A DNA stretch of 64,000 nucleotides, from positions 35,741 through 99,740 of the forward strand of contig NZ_AUMR01000018.1 of assembly GCF_000430785.1 (NCBI RefSeq), written 5' to 3'. A program made the position numbers and the translations under genes. This DNA is from Ectobacillus panaciterrae DSM 19096 (GTDB taxonomy: Bacteria; Bacillota; Bacilli; Bacillales; Bacillaceae_G). The stretch's first letter is position 1, and every line of letters begins with the position of its first letter. This document shows positions 8,444-17,028 of this stretch, one piece after another. The notes under the pieces were generated by a model, which was not told the origin of the DNA, searched no databases, and saw nothing but the letters and a program-made list of their open reading frames with translations.

Positions 8444-8473
8444 AGAAAAAGACGGGATGCCCCGTCTTTTTCT
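8444..8473. terminator. Bidirectional terminator
   Basis: AGAAAAAGACGGG and CCCGTCTTTTTCT form a perfect 13-bp stem with a 4-nt loop between convergent units. Confidence 0.85.
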
Positions 8474-8588
8474 ATTGTTTGGAATCTTGTACACCGCGCT
8501 GCTCTTTCTTTGTCATAGGTGAAGGTGTATCAATTGACTGATGATTTGCTGCATGCTGATGCGCTTTTTTCTTTTTCCCTTTTGCCAT
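8472..8588 (-). CDS. Small basic protein, 38 aa
   Basis: ATG is preceded by an excellent AAAGGAGG on the minus strand. The product begins MAKGKKKKAHQHAANHQ and is Lys/His/Gln-rich. It resembles many tiny Bacillus proteins of unknown or sporulation-related function. I cannot assign it to a named family. The longer open frame in this reading frame runs back into the upstream hairpin and zinc-lipoprotein remnant. Confidence 0.6.
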   Translation of the reverse strand: MAKGKKKKAHQHAANHQSIDTPSPMTKKEQRGVQDSKQ

Positions 8589-8650
8589 GATAAGTCCTCC
8601 TTTGCTAAATATAGGTTTAATGTAACCTGTTTGGGAAGGTTTATGCGATA

Positions 8651-8692
8651 ATGAAAAACAGTCCTCCACTTCCGCGGAGGACTGTTTTTCAT
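8651..8692. terminator. Strong hairpin terminator, 17-bp perfect stem
   Basis: ATGAAAAACAGTCCTCC pairs with GGAGGACTGTTTTTCAT around an 8-nt loop. It lies directly after the ZnuA-like remnant on the minus strand and was probably its terminator. Confidence 0.8.
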
Positions 8693-8893
8693 GAATTTGT
8701 GGCAGTTTTAAAGCGTCGATATTTTCTTGCATGAGCTTGAAATAGTCTTTTAATGGAAAGATGGTAGTACATACTTGCAACGTATCGTTTGCGTCCCTTT
8801 TCTTCGGGACAGTATCCGTACTCGCAGCCTGCAAAGAAAACGGAGACCGCTAGCCTGGCAGAAAGTAAAGCGGAAACTGTTTTTATTTTTGTT
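8693..8893 (-). pseudogene. Probable decayed znuA-like zinc-binding lipoprotein
   Basis: On the minus strand one frame encodes a signal-like stretch, VSALLSARLAVSVFFAGC, ending in a lipobox. After a frame change another frame continues with ANDTLQVCTTIFPLKDYF, resembling the first strand of ZnuA-type proteins, then runs straight into KLMQENIDALK, resembling their last helix. About 250 middle residues would be missing. A TATAAT and a degenerate Zur-like core lie upstream. The identification is an inference from short motifs. Confidence 0.45.
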
Positions 8894-8926
8894 CTCGTCC
8901 CTTCGCAGTAAGTTCATCCATACGGA

Positions 8927-8946
8927 ATTATATCAGAATCATTTCG
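8927..8946 (-). promoter_or_regulatory. Possible decayed Zur-type promoter of the znuA remnant
   Basis: On the minus strand CGAAATGATTCTG (core CGTAATNATTACG with about three changes) sits just upstream of TATAAT. It is weak alone but fits its position. Confidence 0.3.
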
Positions 8947-8968
8947 GTTTGTGAAACGTTCTATTTCC

Positions 8969-10150
8969 TTAACTTTCGTAAGTAAATGCAGGAAGAGGAT
9001 CTTCAAATACAGACCAATCCAGCTGCATTTCTTCTTCGGTTAACAAACAAGCATCCAGAGATGTTTCAATTTCCGCTTGATTCATGTCAATTCCGATGAA
9101 CACAAGCTCTGTCATGCGATCGCCATATACAGTATCCCAGCGTTTTAAAATGTCCGGATCTTCGGCCAGCGTTTGCTGTTGCTCTTCTACCGAATAAGCA
9201 GCAACCCACTCGCCAGCACCTTGAATCGTAATGGAAGAGCCTGCTTGGGAGAGAAGGCCTGTCATATCATTACGTGATGAAAGCCAGAAAAAACCTTTTG
9301 CGCGAACGACATCTATCGGCCAATTTTCTAACCAATTCATGAGGCGGGCAGGGTGAAACGGCAGCTTTTTCCGATATACAAAAGAAGAAATGCCGTACTC
9401 CTCTGTTTCAGGTGTATGCTCTTCGTTCAGTTCTTTTATCCAGCCGGCTGCTTGACTCGCTTGATCAAAGTCAAACAAATGAGTATTTAAGATTTCTTTC
9501 AAGTCTATTTGAGAAAATGCAGTACAGATAATGTTTGCTTCCGGATTCAGTTTGCGAAGCAGGTTTTCCAGTTCAGCAGCGTCCTCTTCATTCAGTAAAT
9601 CAATCTTATTAAGCACGATGACGTTCGCAAATTCAATTTGATCGATTAATAAATCAATTACTTCACGCGTGTCGTCTTCTCCTGTGCCTTGCTGGCGATC
9701 CAGCAGGCTTTCCCCAGATGCATAATCATCCCAGAAACGATTTGCATCCACTACCGTTGCCATTGTATCCAGGCGGCACTTCCTAGATAAATCAATCCCG
9801 ACTTCTTCATCAATGTAAGTAAAGGTTTGGGCAACAGGTATAGGCTCGCTGATACCTGATGATTCAATGACGATATAGTCAATATCGCCGGCATCAACCA
9901 AGCGCTCTACTTCAACCATCAAATCTTCGCGGAGCGTACAGCAAATGCAACCGTTTTGCATTTCTACAAGCTTTTCCTCTGTTCGGGAGAAACCGCCTTG
10001 TTTTACAAGCGCTGCATCCACATTCACTTCACTCATATCGTTTACGATCACGGCAACTTTTAGACCCTCGCGGTTTGCCAGAATATGATTGAGCAATGTT
10101 GTTTTTCCGGCGCCGAGATAGCCGCTTAACACCGTAACAGGTATTTTCAT
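8969..10150 (-). CDS. yciC: ZagA/YciC-type zinc metallochaperone GTPase
   Basis: A 393-residue COG0523 GTPase: P-loop GYLGAGKTT near the N-terminus, [13 protein letters not shown] switch, CICC metal motif in [11 protein letters not shown] (about residue 70), [15 protein letters not shown], and a long C-terminal CobW_C domain ending LLTEEEM. It matches the longer YciC/ZagA subfamily, which in B. subtilis is Zur-repressed and supports zinc enzymes such as FolE when zinc is scarce. Two Zur boxes flank its promoter, as known for B. subtilis yciC. Confidence 0.9.
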   Translation of the reverse strand: MKIPVTVLSGYLGAGKTTLLNHILANREGLKVAVIVNDMSEVNVDAALVKQGGFSRTEEKLVEMQNGCICCTLREDLMVEVERLVDAGDIDYIVIESSGISEPIPVAQTFTYIDEEVGIDLSRKCRLDTMATVVDANRFWDDYASGESLLDRQQGTGEDDTREVIDLLIDQIEFANVIVLNKIDLLNEEDAAELENLLRKLNPEANIICTAFSQIDLKEILNTHLFDFDQASQAAGWIKELNEEHTPETEEYGISSFVYRKKLPFHPARLMNWLENWPIDVVRAKGFFWLSSRNDMTGLLSQAGSSITIQGAGEWVAAYSVEEQQQTLAEDPDILKRWDTVYGDRMTELVFIGIDMNQAEIETSLDACLLTEEEMQLDWSVFEDPLPAFTYES

Positions 10151-10171
10151 AGTTTAAGTCCCCCTAATTAA

Positions 10172-10194
10172 TAAAACAAAATCATTACGATTTA
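10172..10194 (-). promoter_or_regulatory. Zur box 1 of yciC
   Basis: Contains the perfect half-site ATTACGATTTA. The other half matches at 8 of 11. It lies downstream of the transcription start. Confidence 0.7.
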
Positions 10195-10207
10195 AAAGTA
10201 CTTGTAC

Positions 10208-10236
10208 AGTATACTACTAAACTTTTATACGCGCAA
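10208..10236 (-). promoter_or_regulatory. SigA promoter of yciC
   Basis: Read on the minus strand: TTGCGC, a 17-bp spacer, TATACT. Confidence 0.65.
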
Positions 10237-10259
10237 TATTTAGTAATTATTACGATTTA
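10237..10259 (-). promoter_or_regulatory. Zur box 2 of yciC
   Basis: AGTAATTATTACGATTTA contains the perfect half-site and abuts the -35 hexamer on its upstream side. Confidence 0.7.
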
Positions 10260-10263
10260 AAAG

Positions 10264-11442
10264 TTATAAACTATTAACAATTCGCTCGGCAGCGCTGCGG
10301 GCACCGGATATGTTTCGTGCAGACGGACCGATTTCAAGCTCAGCAAGACCGCCAGCTACATATAAATCTTTTGTCCATTCAAGAGAAGGGGATACAATCG
10401 GATATCCGCATTCGGCACATAGAAGCTGTTCTTGCTCAATAAGAGGCTGCAGCAATTCTTTTCCCGGCAAAGCAGGCTGGAATCCTGTTGCGAGTATGAC
10501 TGTAGATGCAGCATGCGCGCCGCTCTCTTTCAAATGTAAACAGATCTTTTCATTTTCACGCGATGCTCCTTCAATCTCATCGTTTATAATGTGTAAAGCA
10601 CCGCGCCGCTCCAAATGAAGCAGCTTGGAATGAAGCTCAGACGGCATAGAACCTTTATGGCGAGCATTCTTAATAAGCGAGCGGCGTTCCTTATAATCCT
10701 GTATTTTCAGAAAAGAATGCATATACTTAGGGCCGAGCCAGCCAGGGGCGCTGTCAAAATCGTGAACACGAAACGGATGCCGCTTAATCATAGTAACTTG
10801 ACCGGGAAATTGTGCCGTTAGCTTCACAGCTAAATGCGCTGCCGTAATGCCGGCGCCGACAATGGTAACGGGTAATCGTAAATTTGATTGTGCGGTGAAA
10901 GATAAATCGAAAATGTAGAATAGAGAATCCGGAACTTGCTCCTTCATAGACTTTGCCCAATCTGGGTACAATGGCTGCTCCGTAACACCAAAGGCAAGTA
11001 CAACCCGCTTCGCTTTTAAAGATTGTTCAGGTGTTGAAACAAGCCATGCATTACTTTCGCGTCTTATATTGGTTACTCTGCCTTGCACCCAAGTTTTATA
11101 TATTTGCGTTTCTTCTATGACTTGTTCACAATGCTCGTTGAATACACTCAGTGACGGACGTTTATACCGGCCGTAAAACGCATGGTTCCAGGGGATATCG
11201 TTTCGTTGATTTACATACTTTTGTAAGCTCATATGATGCACATCAATATGATGGACAGAAGGAGAGCGCAAGTAAGGCATTTCTATATAATCTGTAACGC
11301 GCTTCCAATTTGCAAGCGGCTGGTCATGCGGATCAATAATTCGTAAAGTATCAGCGGAAGCTTTGTTGCATTTCAATAAAAATGCTGCGACAGTCGCACC
11401 TTGTATACCGCCGCCAACGATAATCCATTCGTACATATACAT
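10264..11442 (-). CDS. Zur-associated FAD/NAD(P)-binding oxidoreductase
   Basis: A 392-residue flavoprotein with an FAD-binding VGGGIQGATVAA at the N-terminus and a second dinucleotide site VGAGITAAHLAV near residue 195. ATGF near residue 325 is typical of flavin monooxygenase-like or lysine/ornithine monooxygenase-like proteins. The substrate is unknown. A Zur box lies 9 bp upstream of the start, so it is expected to be induced by zinc starvation. It is followed by yciC in the same orientation, which has its own promoter. Confidence 0.8.
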   Translation of the reverse strand: MYMYEWIIVGGGIQGATVAAFLLKCNKASADTLRIIDPHDQPLANWKRVTDYIEMPYLRSPSVHHIDVHHMSLQKYVNQRNDIPWNHAFYGRYKRPSLSVFNEHCEQVIEETQIYKTWVQGRVTNIRRESNAWLVSTPEQSLKAKRVVLAFGVTEQPLYPDWAKSMKEQVPDSLFYIFDLSFTAQSNLRLPVTIVGAGITAAHLAVKLTAQFPGQVTMIKRHPFRVHDFDSAPGWLGPKYMHSFLKIQDYKERRSLIKNARHKGSMPSELHSKLLHLERRGALHIINDEIEGASRENEKICLHLKESGAHAASTVILATGFQPALPGKELLQPLIEQEQLLCAECGYPIVSPSLEWTKDLYVAGGLAELEIGPSARNISGARSAAERIVNSL

Positions 11443-11450
11443 TCTCCTTT

Positions 11451-11473
11451 TAAAACGAAATTATTACGATTTT
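11451..11473. promoter_or_regulatory. Zur box between divergent genes
   Basis: Core CGAAATTATTACG with arms TAAAA and ATTTT, about 19 of 23 positions of the Zur consensus. It lies between the flavoprotein (minus) and the permease (plus) and may serve both. Confidence 0.7.
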
Positions 11474-11587
11474 AACATGATATATCATTTTAATGTGTAT
11501 GTTTGTAAGATACAAGTAAAAAAGAAAGGTATATGAGAAGGGGACAAGCATATATTTTTACTATTCAAGAGTTATGGGGGGATCATT

Positions 11588-12568
11588 GTGCTTCTTTCTC
11601 GTATATCACGGGATGTAATAGGCTGGCTCTTAATTGCAATGTTTCTATTTTTATTTTTTGCTGTAGACTTTACGAATCTAGCTTCGTTAAAAGATGCGGT
11701 TCCGTCAGATTGGCGTAATGTTACTGTCATGTTTTTAAGCATTTTTTTTGAGGCAATCCCATTCGTTCTCATGGGTGTCTTTGTATCGGCATGCATTCAA
11801 ACTTTTATATCAGAGCATACGATTAAAAAGCTGATTCCGAAATCTCCTGTTCTGGCTATCGTTCCTGCTGCCTTAGTAGGGGTTATATTTCCGATGTGTG
11901 AATGTGTGATTATCCCGGTTGTGCGCCGTCTAATGCAAAAAGGAATGCCGCTTCACGTAGGTATAGTCATTTTAGTGAGTGCACCGATTTTAAACCCGGT
12001 TGTATTTGCTTCTACTTATTTTGCGTTTCGGACAACTCCTCATATCGCTTATTATCGAATGGGATTGGCATTTTTAGTTGCCGTACTAATCGGTATTGTG
12101 ATGTATGTATTATTTAAAAATCAACAAGTGCTGCGTGAGCACGAAGTACAAGATCAAGCGGAGCACCTGCATGGAGGGCGTTTTAAACGAACGATGTATC
12201 ATGCGGCAGACGAGTTTTTTGACACAGGAAAGTACTTGTTAATAGGGGCTTTTGCAGCAAGCTTGTTCCAAACTTTTTTCGATCGCGAAACTTTGACACA
12301 TCTTGCTTCCAATACTGCTTTGTCGCCGCTCGTGATGATGGCGTTCGGTTATGTGCTTTCCCTTTGTTCGGAAGCGGATGCTTTCATTGCCGCCTCTTTC
12401 AATCATGCATTTCCTGCCAGGTCTATACTCGCATTTCTCGTGTTTGGACCAATGCTCGATTTTAAAAATACATTGATGTTATTGGCTTATTTCAAGAAAC
12501 GATTTGTGTTGAGTTTTATTTTCATAGTAATCATGGTAGTTTACGCCGTTGTTCAAATTGCAATGTGA
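11588..12568 (+). CDS. Permease of the YcgR/YraQ (UPF0718) type, copy 1
   Basis: A 326-residue membrane protein with about eight segments. PMCECVIIPVVRRLMQKGMP is the conserved in-membrane Cys-x-Cys motif of this permease family, and LSLCSEADAFIA is the second signature. Family members are linked to metal or thiol-metalloid transport; the substrate here is unknown. It has a GTG start after GGGGGG. The next gene begins 17 nt after the stop and is the usual partner. Zur control is likely from the shared box upstream. Confidence 0.85.
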   Translation: MLLSRISRDVIGWLLIAMFLFLFFAVDFTNLASLKDAVPSDWRNVTVMFLSIFFEAIPFVLMGVFVSACIQTFISEHTIKKLIPKSPVLAIVPAALVGVIFPMCECVIIPVVRRLMQKGMPLHVGIVILVSAPILNPVVFASTYFAFRTTPHIAYYRMGLAFLVAVLIGIVMYVLFKNQQVLREHEVQDQAEHLHGGRFKRTMYHAADEFFDTGKYLLIGAFAASLFQTFFDRETLTHLASNTALSPLVMMAFGYVLSLCSEADAFIAASFNHAFPARSILAFLVFGPMLDFKNTLMLLAYFKKRFVLSFIFIVIMVVYAVVQIAM

Positions 12569-12584
12569 TGAGGAGGGAAGCAAA

Positions 12585-13439
12585 ATGAGAGATCGCGAAA
12601 GCTTCCATATGTATATAAGGGGCATTATTATGCTCGGGTTCGGCATGCTTCTGTTCAAACTTCTGATTACAGGAGATATCGAAAATTTCATCGCGCCGAA
12701 GATGCTGAAATTTATCGGCTTTACATTATTCGTTTCTCTGCTTCTTGGGAGCATGCAAATACTGCGGAGCGGCGAAATGAAACAGTATCATTGTGAATGC
12801 GGCAACCATTCATTACCGAAAACGACGATTGGATCTATCAGTTTATATGCTCTATTTTTACTGCCGATTGTCAGCGCCTTTTTATTCTCTGGTGCAGCAA
12901 TTGATGGGAAAGTAGCAGCAAAGCGAGGGGTTACGCTTACTGGTGTGCAACAAGCTGCCGCACCTGATAAAAGCGTAGCGGGACTCTTATCCGATACAGA
13001 GGAACAGCCTCCTCAAACTATTCAGCAGCCCCCGAAAGGCTATTATGAAAATTTAGAACGGAAATTGCTAGGGTCTAGCAGTATAGAGGTAAATGATGAT
13101 AACTATATTTCCGCTATGGATGTAATTGGACAAGACGTAGAAGGGTTTGCAGGAAAACAGATCAGCTTCACGGGATTTGTGCATCGGGAGGAAGACCTTG
13201 GCAAAGACAAGATTGTTATTGCACGATATGGGATTACGTGTTGTGTAGCAGACGCATCTGTGCTTGGCATGTTGGCAGTTGGTCTGAATACGTCTTCACT
13301 CCAAGAAGGAGAATGGATTCAAGTAACGGGTACATTGGGAAAGACAACTTATATTGATACATTGCTGCCCATTGTGCAGCTGCAGAAAATAGAAAAAGTG
13401 GCCGCTCCTAAAACACAATATGTGTACCAAAAGTTTTGA
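12585..13439 (+). CDS. TIGR03943 (YcgQ-like) membrane protein, copy 1
   Basis: A 284-residue protein with two membrane segments near the N-terminus, a Cys/His-containing loop (YHCECGNHS), a third segment, and a C-terminal extracytoplasmic domain with ITCCVADASVLG. It is the standard partner of the UPF0718 permease. I start at the ATG after GAGGAGGGAAGC; the longer frame begins inside the upstream gene. Confidence 0.85.
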   Translation: MRDRESFHMYIRGIIMLGFGMLLFKLLITGDIENFIAPKMLKFIGFTLFVSLLLGSMQILRSGEMKQYHCECGNHSLPKTTIGSISLYALFLLPIVSAFLFSGAAIDGKVAAKRGVTLTGVQQAAAPDKSVAGLLSDTEEQPPQTIQQPPKGYYENLERKLLGSSSIEVNDDNYISAMDVIGQDVEGFAGKQISFTGFVHREEDLGKDKIVIARYGITCCVADASVLGMLAVGLNTSSLQEGEWIQVTGTLGKTTYIDTLLPIVQLQKIEKVAAPKTQYVYQKF

Positions 13440-13527
13440 AAATATCGGTGCTACTGTATAAGGTTTTGGCATATAAATGTTTTCTTCCTTCATATAGTGA
13501 ACAGAGGAGTTATAGGGGGGAGAACAT

Positions 13528-13674
13528 ATGGATTACTTATTCGAAGCTATTATGATTATATGTGCAGTGGTTTTTCCGCTTAGTTTTGTTATTGCTTTTT
13601 TACGAGAATTGATTCGTAACTTGGGCGATGCCAGTGCTGTTACCCCTTTAGAAGAGGCACCTTCATTTGAGTAA
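13528..13674 (+). CDS. Small single-span membrane protein, 48 aa
   Basis: ATG is preceded by TAGGGGGGAG. The product has one membrane helix (about residues 5-24) and a short acidic tail ending in PSFE. No family is recognised. It lies between the TIGR03943 gene and its own terminator. Confidence 0.6.
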   Translation: MDYLFEAIMIICAVVFPLSFVIAFLRELIRNLGDASAVTPLEEAPSFE

Positions 13675-13682
13675 TTAAAAAG

Positions 13683-13708
13683 AAGCTCTTGCATAGCAAG
13701 AGCTTTTA
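13683..13708 (+). terminator. Terminator
   Basis: AAGCTCTTGC pairs with GCAAGAGCTT, loop ATA, then TTT. Confidence 0.8.
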
Positions 13709-13826
13709 TTTATAGTATGCATAAGCAGCGAATGAAGTTTTTCCTTATATTTGAAAAGAAGTTGCCTATTGCTGTTTTCTTCTATTATACTTGAAGTGAA
13801 TACGTATATAATGAAGAGGTATCATT

Positions 13827-14483
13827 ATGAAAAAACGAACTGCATTAGTATTGGGAGCAAGCGGTCTGGTCGGACAGGAGCTTGTACAGCAGCTGCTGGA
13901 TTCCCCGCATTATACATCTGTGACCATCCTTGTAAGAAGAGAAATGGAATGGGAAGATGAGAAACTACAGCAAAAAATAGTTGATTTTCATATACTGGAG
14001 CAATATGAAGCTCTCTTTGCAGCAGATGATGTGTACAGCTGTCTAGGGACGACAATTAAAAAAGCAAAAACGAAAGAAAATTTTATGAAAGTGGACTATG
14101 AGTATACGATGCGTGCTGCAAAATTAGCAGAACAACACAAAGTCCGCAATTTTCTTGTCATTTCCTCCATGGGAGCAGATTCGAAATCATTATTTTTCTA
14201 TTCACAGGTAAAAGGAAAAGTGGAAGCTGAATTGAAGCAGCTCTCAATACAGGGAATTCATATTTTCAGACCTTCTCTTCTGCTCGGCGACCGTGAGGAG
14301 TTCCGATTTGGCGAGAAAATGGCAGAAAAGATTTCAGGCGTTTTGCCGTTTTTATATAAGGGTGTTTTAGAAAAGTATAAGCCTATTGAAGTGAAACAGG
14401 TGGCAAAGGCAATGTATGAGACAGCTCTTTTGGACAAAACAGGTATACATATATATGAATCCCGTGAAATGGCAAATATGTAA
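13827..14483 (+). CDS. NAD(P)-binding Rossmann protein (atypical SDR)
   Basis: A 218-residue protein with the N-terminal dinucleotide motif LVLGASGLVGQELV and an ISSMGAD strand followed by YSQVKGKVEAEL, which supplies the Tyr-x-x-x-Lys-like pair of atypical short-chain dehydrogenases. It resembles the HTATIP2/YraR-type group of NAD(P)H-binding proteins. The substrate is unknown. Ribosome-binding site GAAGAGG. Confidence 0.75.
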   Translation: MKKRTALVLGASGLVGQELVQQLLDSPHYTSVTILVRREMEWEDEKLQQKIVDFHILEQYEALFAADDVYSCLGTTIKKAKTKENFMKVDYEYTMRAAKLAEQHKVRNFLVISSMGADSKSLFFYSQVKGKVEAELKQLSIQGIHIFRPSLLLGDREEFRFGEKMAEKISGVLPFLYKGVLEKYKPIEVKQVAKAMYETALLDKTGIHIYESREMANM

Positions 14484-14512
14484 AACCAACAAATCTGCTT
14501 TGTTGGTTTTTC
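14482..14512 (+). terminator. Terminator
   Basis: AAAACCAACAAA pairs with TTTGTTGGTTTT. Confidence 0.85.
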
Positions 14513-14535
14513 TGTAAAGGAGAAGAGGTGAGAGA

Positions 14536-15114
14536 ATGGACAGGAATACAGTAGATGTGTGGAGCAAAGCGGTGGAAGTGGCAACTGTTGCGCATAAGGC
14601 GCAACAGCGAAAGGGAAATGGAACACCTTATATTACACATCCGTATACAGTAGCAATGCTTTTAGCGAAATCTGGATGCACGCAGGACGTTGTTGTAGCA
14701 GGACTTCTTCATGATACGGTGGAGGATACTTCACTGTCATACGAAGATGTAAAGAGAGAGTTTGGAGAGACTGTTGCGCGGCTTGTCGAAGAATGCTCTG
14801 AGCATGATAAGGAAAAAAGCTGGGAAGAGCGAAAGCAGTACACGATTGATAAGCTGCAGCATATTTCCGCTGAAGGCTGTATGATTACATGTGCTGACAA
14901 ATTACATAATATTCGTTCTACTGTCAAAGAATTTGAAGTATGCGGCGAAGCAGTATGGAACCGCTTTAACCGAGGAAAAGACAAGCAAAAGTGGTATTAT
15001 TGCTCGCTTGTTACGGAGTTGGGAAAACGCATTCCGGGGTTTCCTTTGTATGTTCTGTTAAAGCAAGAAGTAGAAGACTTATTTGGAAAAGGAAATATAA
15101 AAAGCAAATGTTAA
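14536..15114 (+). CDS. HD-domain (p)ppGpp hydrolase-like protein, Mesh1-type
   Basis: 192 residues, consisting only of the HD hydrolase domain of RelA/SpoT proteins. It has AHKAQQRKGNGTPYITHP, the metal-binding HDTVEDT (about residue 59) and CADKLHNIRS. No synthetase, TGS or ACT domain is present, so it fits the small alarmone hydrolases that remove pyrophosphate from (p)ppGpp or similar nucleotides. The substrate is inferred. Single gene between terminators. Confidence 0.8.
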   Translation: MDRNTVDVWSKAVEVATVAHKAQQRKGNGTPYITHPYTVAMLLAKSGCTQDVVVAGLLHDTVEDTSLSYEDVKREFGETVARLVEECSEHDKEKSWEERKQYTIDKLQHISAEGCMITCADKLHNIRSTVKEFEVCGEAVWNRFNRGKDKQKWYYCSLVTELGKRIPGFPLYVLLKQEVEDLFGKGNIKSKC

Positions 15115-15142
15115 AAACCGGGAAGGCACCTTCCCGGTTTTT
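15113..15142 (+). terminator. Terminator
   Basis: AAAACCGGGAAGG pairs with CCTTCCCGGTTTT, loop CA. Confidence 0.9.
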
Positions 15143-15274
15143 CTATGTTAGGAGCAGTACAGGTTCCCATAATAGATATTGTCGAAAGAAAATGAGGAAT
15201 ACACATCTCTTTTCAAAATATGAATGAAATGGCCGTGTGGTAAAATGAAAGCAAACGAAAAATGGAGTGATAGG

Positions 15275-15739
15275 ATGTATCGCGCTTACTATAAAAGTGA
15301 ATTGGGATGGATTGAAGTAACGGGCGAAGAGACTGGCATTACGTCTGTTATGTTTGTGGATGAACTAGGAGAAGCTGTGCCTCACCAGCTAGTCGAGCAA
15401 TGCGTACAGGAGCTGGATGAGTATTTCCATAACAAACGAACAGAATTCACTGTTCCTCTGGCAGCGAAGGGAACGAGTTTTCAACAGAAAGTATGGAAGG
15501 CGCTGACGACCGTGCCATTTGGGAAAACTGCTTCTTATTTGGATATGGCAAATGAAGTCGGGAATCCGCAATCGGTACGGGCGATCGGAGGTGCAAACAG
15601 CCGCAATCCAATATCCATCATTGTGCCGTGTCATCGCATTATTGGAAAAAACGGAACACTGGTAGGCTATGAAGGCGGACTTTGGCGAAAAGAATGGTTA
15701 TTGAGACATGAAGGAATCAAAATAAAGGAAAAACGTTAA
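15275..15739 (+). CDS. ogt: Methylated-DNA--protein-cysteine methyltransferase
   Basis: A 154-residue O6-alkylguanine-DNA alkyltransferase. The C-terminal domain has the active-site IVPCHRII with the acceptor Cys, the RAIGGANSRNP helix and GYEGGLWRKEWLL. It transfers the alkyl group from DNA to its own Cys in a suicide repair reaction. I start at ATG 15275 after GGAGTGATAGG; the longer frame has no good ribosome-binding site. Confidence 0.92.
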   Translation: MYRAYYKSELGWIEVTGEETGITSVMFVDELGEAVPHQLVEQCVQELDEYFHNKRTEFTVPLAAKGTSFQQKVWKALTTVPFGKTASYLDMANEVGNPQSVRAIGGANSRNPISIIVPCHRIIGKNGTLVGYEGGLWRKEWLLRHEGIKIKEKR

Positions 15740-15806
15740 TCATCTCGAAAACAAAGAAGTAGAAAACTCTCTTGAAGCCGGGAAAGAGAGAATCGAGGTG
15801 ATTTGC

Positions 15807-16616
15807 ATGAATCGCGGTAAAGGGGAAAAGGAACGGCAGACATTTGCAGATGAAAGAGAAGACGCTTATAGAACAAAACTGAGCTGGAACGGCTGGGCAG
15901 CATTGTTTCACGTAGCATGGTTTGGGTATCGAAAGCATTACATGCCTGCTTTTTTGTTTTTACTGCTTCTGTTGCTGACAGATGGCGCAGCTTATTATGC
16001 GGGATGGAATGATGCACTGCCTTTTATTAATATAAAGAAAGCGACCTTTTTCATGTTTTTTTTAGGTATGCTGTTTTTCGGCTTTTTTGCCAATACCCTT
16101 TATGATAGGCATATTCGCTTACAGGCGAAGAGCGGGTTTGATCCTAAGGAACCTCTGGCCCGGCGAAAAAAGGGAGGTGCAAGCAAAATCGGCTGCTCGT
16201 TCATGATTGCAGCTGCTATCAGCGCCGCTTTTTTAAGTCGCTTTCTCTTTCCCACCAGCACAGATATTATTCAGTCTGTACGTCACGGCTCTTTGTATAA
16301 ATATCCCCTTTATACAATTGGAGAGTCATTTGACGATTTTTTTCAGCAGCAGCATTGGGAGTATGAACGTGCGTCGGACGGATTAGAATTGGTTGTATTT
16401 CATGGTTATACAAAGGATCGGAAGCATGATAAAGTAGTCATTGAGTTTTTAGTAGATTACCATTTGCATGCAATCGATCCTTATACACTTGAAATTAATG
16501 GGAATATACAAGACGAAGCACGACTTATGCAGTTCATGGATGATATATTTCAGGTGGAAAATCCTTTTGAAATTAAAGATGGATTAGAGAATGAAAATGA
16601 AAAGCAAGCTATGTAA
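15807..16616 (+). CDS. DUF2628-like membrane protein
   Basis: 269 residues. The N-terminal SWNGWAALFHVAWFGYRKHYMPA is the aromatic motif seen in DUF2628-type proteins. Three membrane segments (about residues 45-65, 75-95 and 130-150) precede a hydrophilic C-terminal domain likely on the outside. Function unknown. The start is set by GAGGTG seven bases before ATG 15807. Confidence 0.65.
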   Translation: MNRGKGEKERQTFADEREDAYRTKLSWNGWAALFHVAWFGYRKHYMPAFLFLLLLLLTDGAAYYAGWNDALPFINIKKATFFMFFLGMLFFGFFANTLYDRHIRLQAKSGFDPKEPLARRKKGGASKIGCSFMIAAAISAAFLSRFLFPTSTDIIQSVRHGSLYKYPLYTIGESFDDFFQQQHWEYERASDGLELVVFHGYTKDRKHDKVVIEFLVDYHLHAIDPYTLEINGNIQDEARLMQFMDDIFQVENPFEIKDGLENENEKQAM

Positions 16617-16645
16617 AGAGTTATTCTGAGAATAACTCTTTTTTA
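16615..16645 (+). terminator. Terminator
   Basis: AAGAGTTATTC pairs with GAATAACTCTT, then a T run. Confidence 0.85.
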
Positions 16646-16646
16646 T

Positions 16647-16846
16647 TTATATAAATGCAACTAAAAAAATCGACATAAAAACTTTTCTTTTAGGGGGGAG
16701 AGAGCATCCGACTAAGCGTAGAAGCGGTCAAACCCTTTTCGTGGCCCACACAGGGGTAAATCATAGAGAGGGAGCGAGCACAGTTTCCCTTTTGTTCTGC
16801 GTGGCAAACGATAGATATGTCGGAATAACAAATTGGACTTATATAA
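16647..16846 (+). repeat. Dispersed ~190-bp repeat, copy A
   Basis: Begins TTATATAAATGCAACTAAAA and ends GGACTTATATA. Internal blocks TAAGCGTAGAAGCGGTCAA, TCGTGGCCCA, GAGGGAGCGAGCACAG and GGCAAACGATAGATATGTCG recur at 40711..40897 and in part at 20412..20497. No open frame is conserved, so it is non-coding. It lies just after a gene terminator. Confidence 0.8.
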
Positions 16847-17028
16847 CTATAATATTAAAATATCTATATTGTATTTTTATAAAAAAATTAAAGTTCATTA
16901 TATAATCATTTTATGTTTATTCATAATATTTGTATAGTAATGCTGTTGTGTGAAACGCGGGATTACTAGCAAGGAAGAAATAAATGATGAAACGATTCTG
17001 GGAACTGCATTCTCCTATGAAGTGAGGG

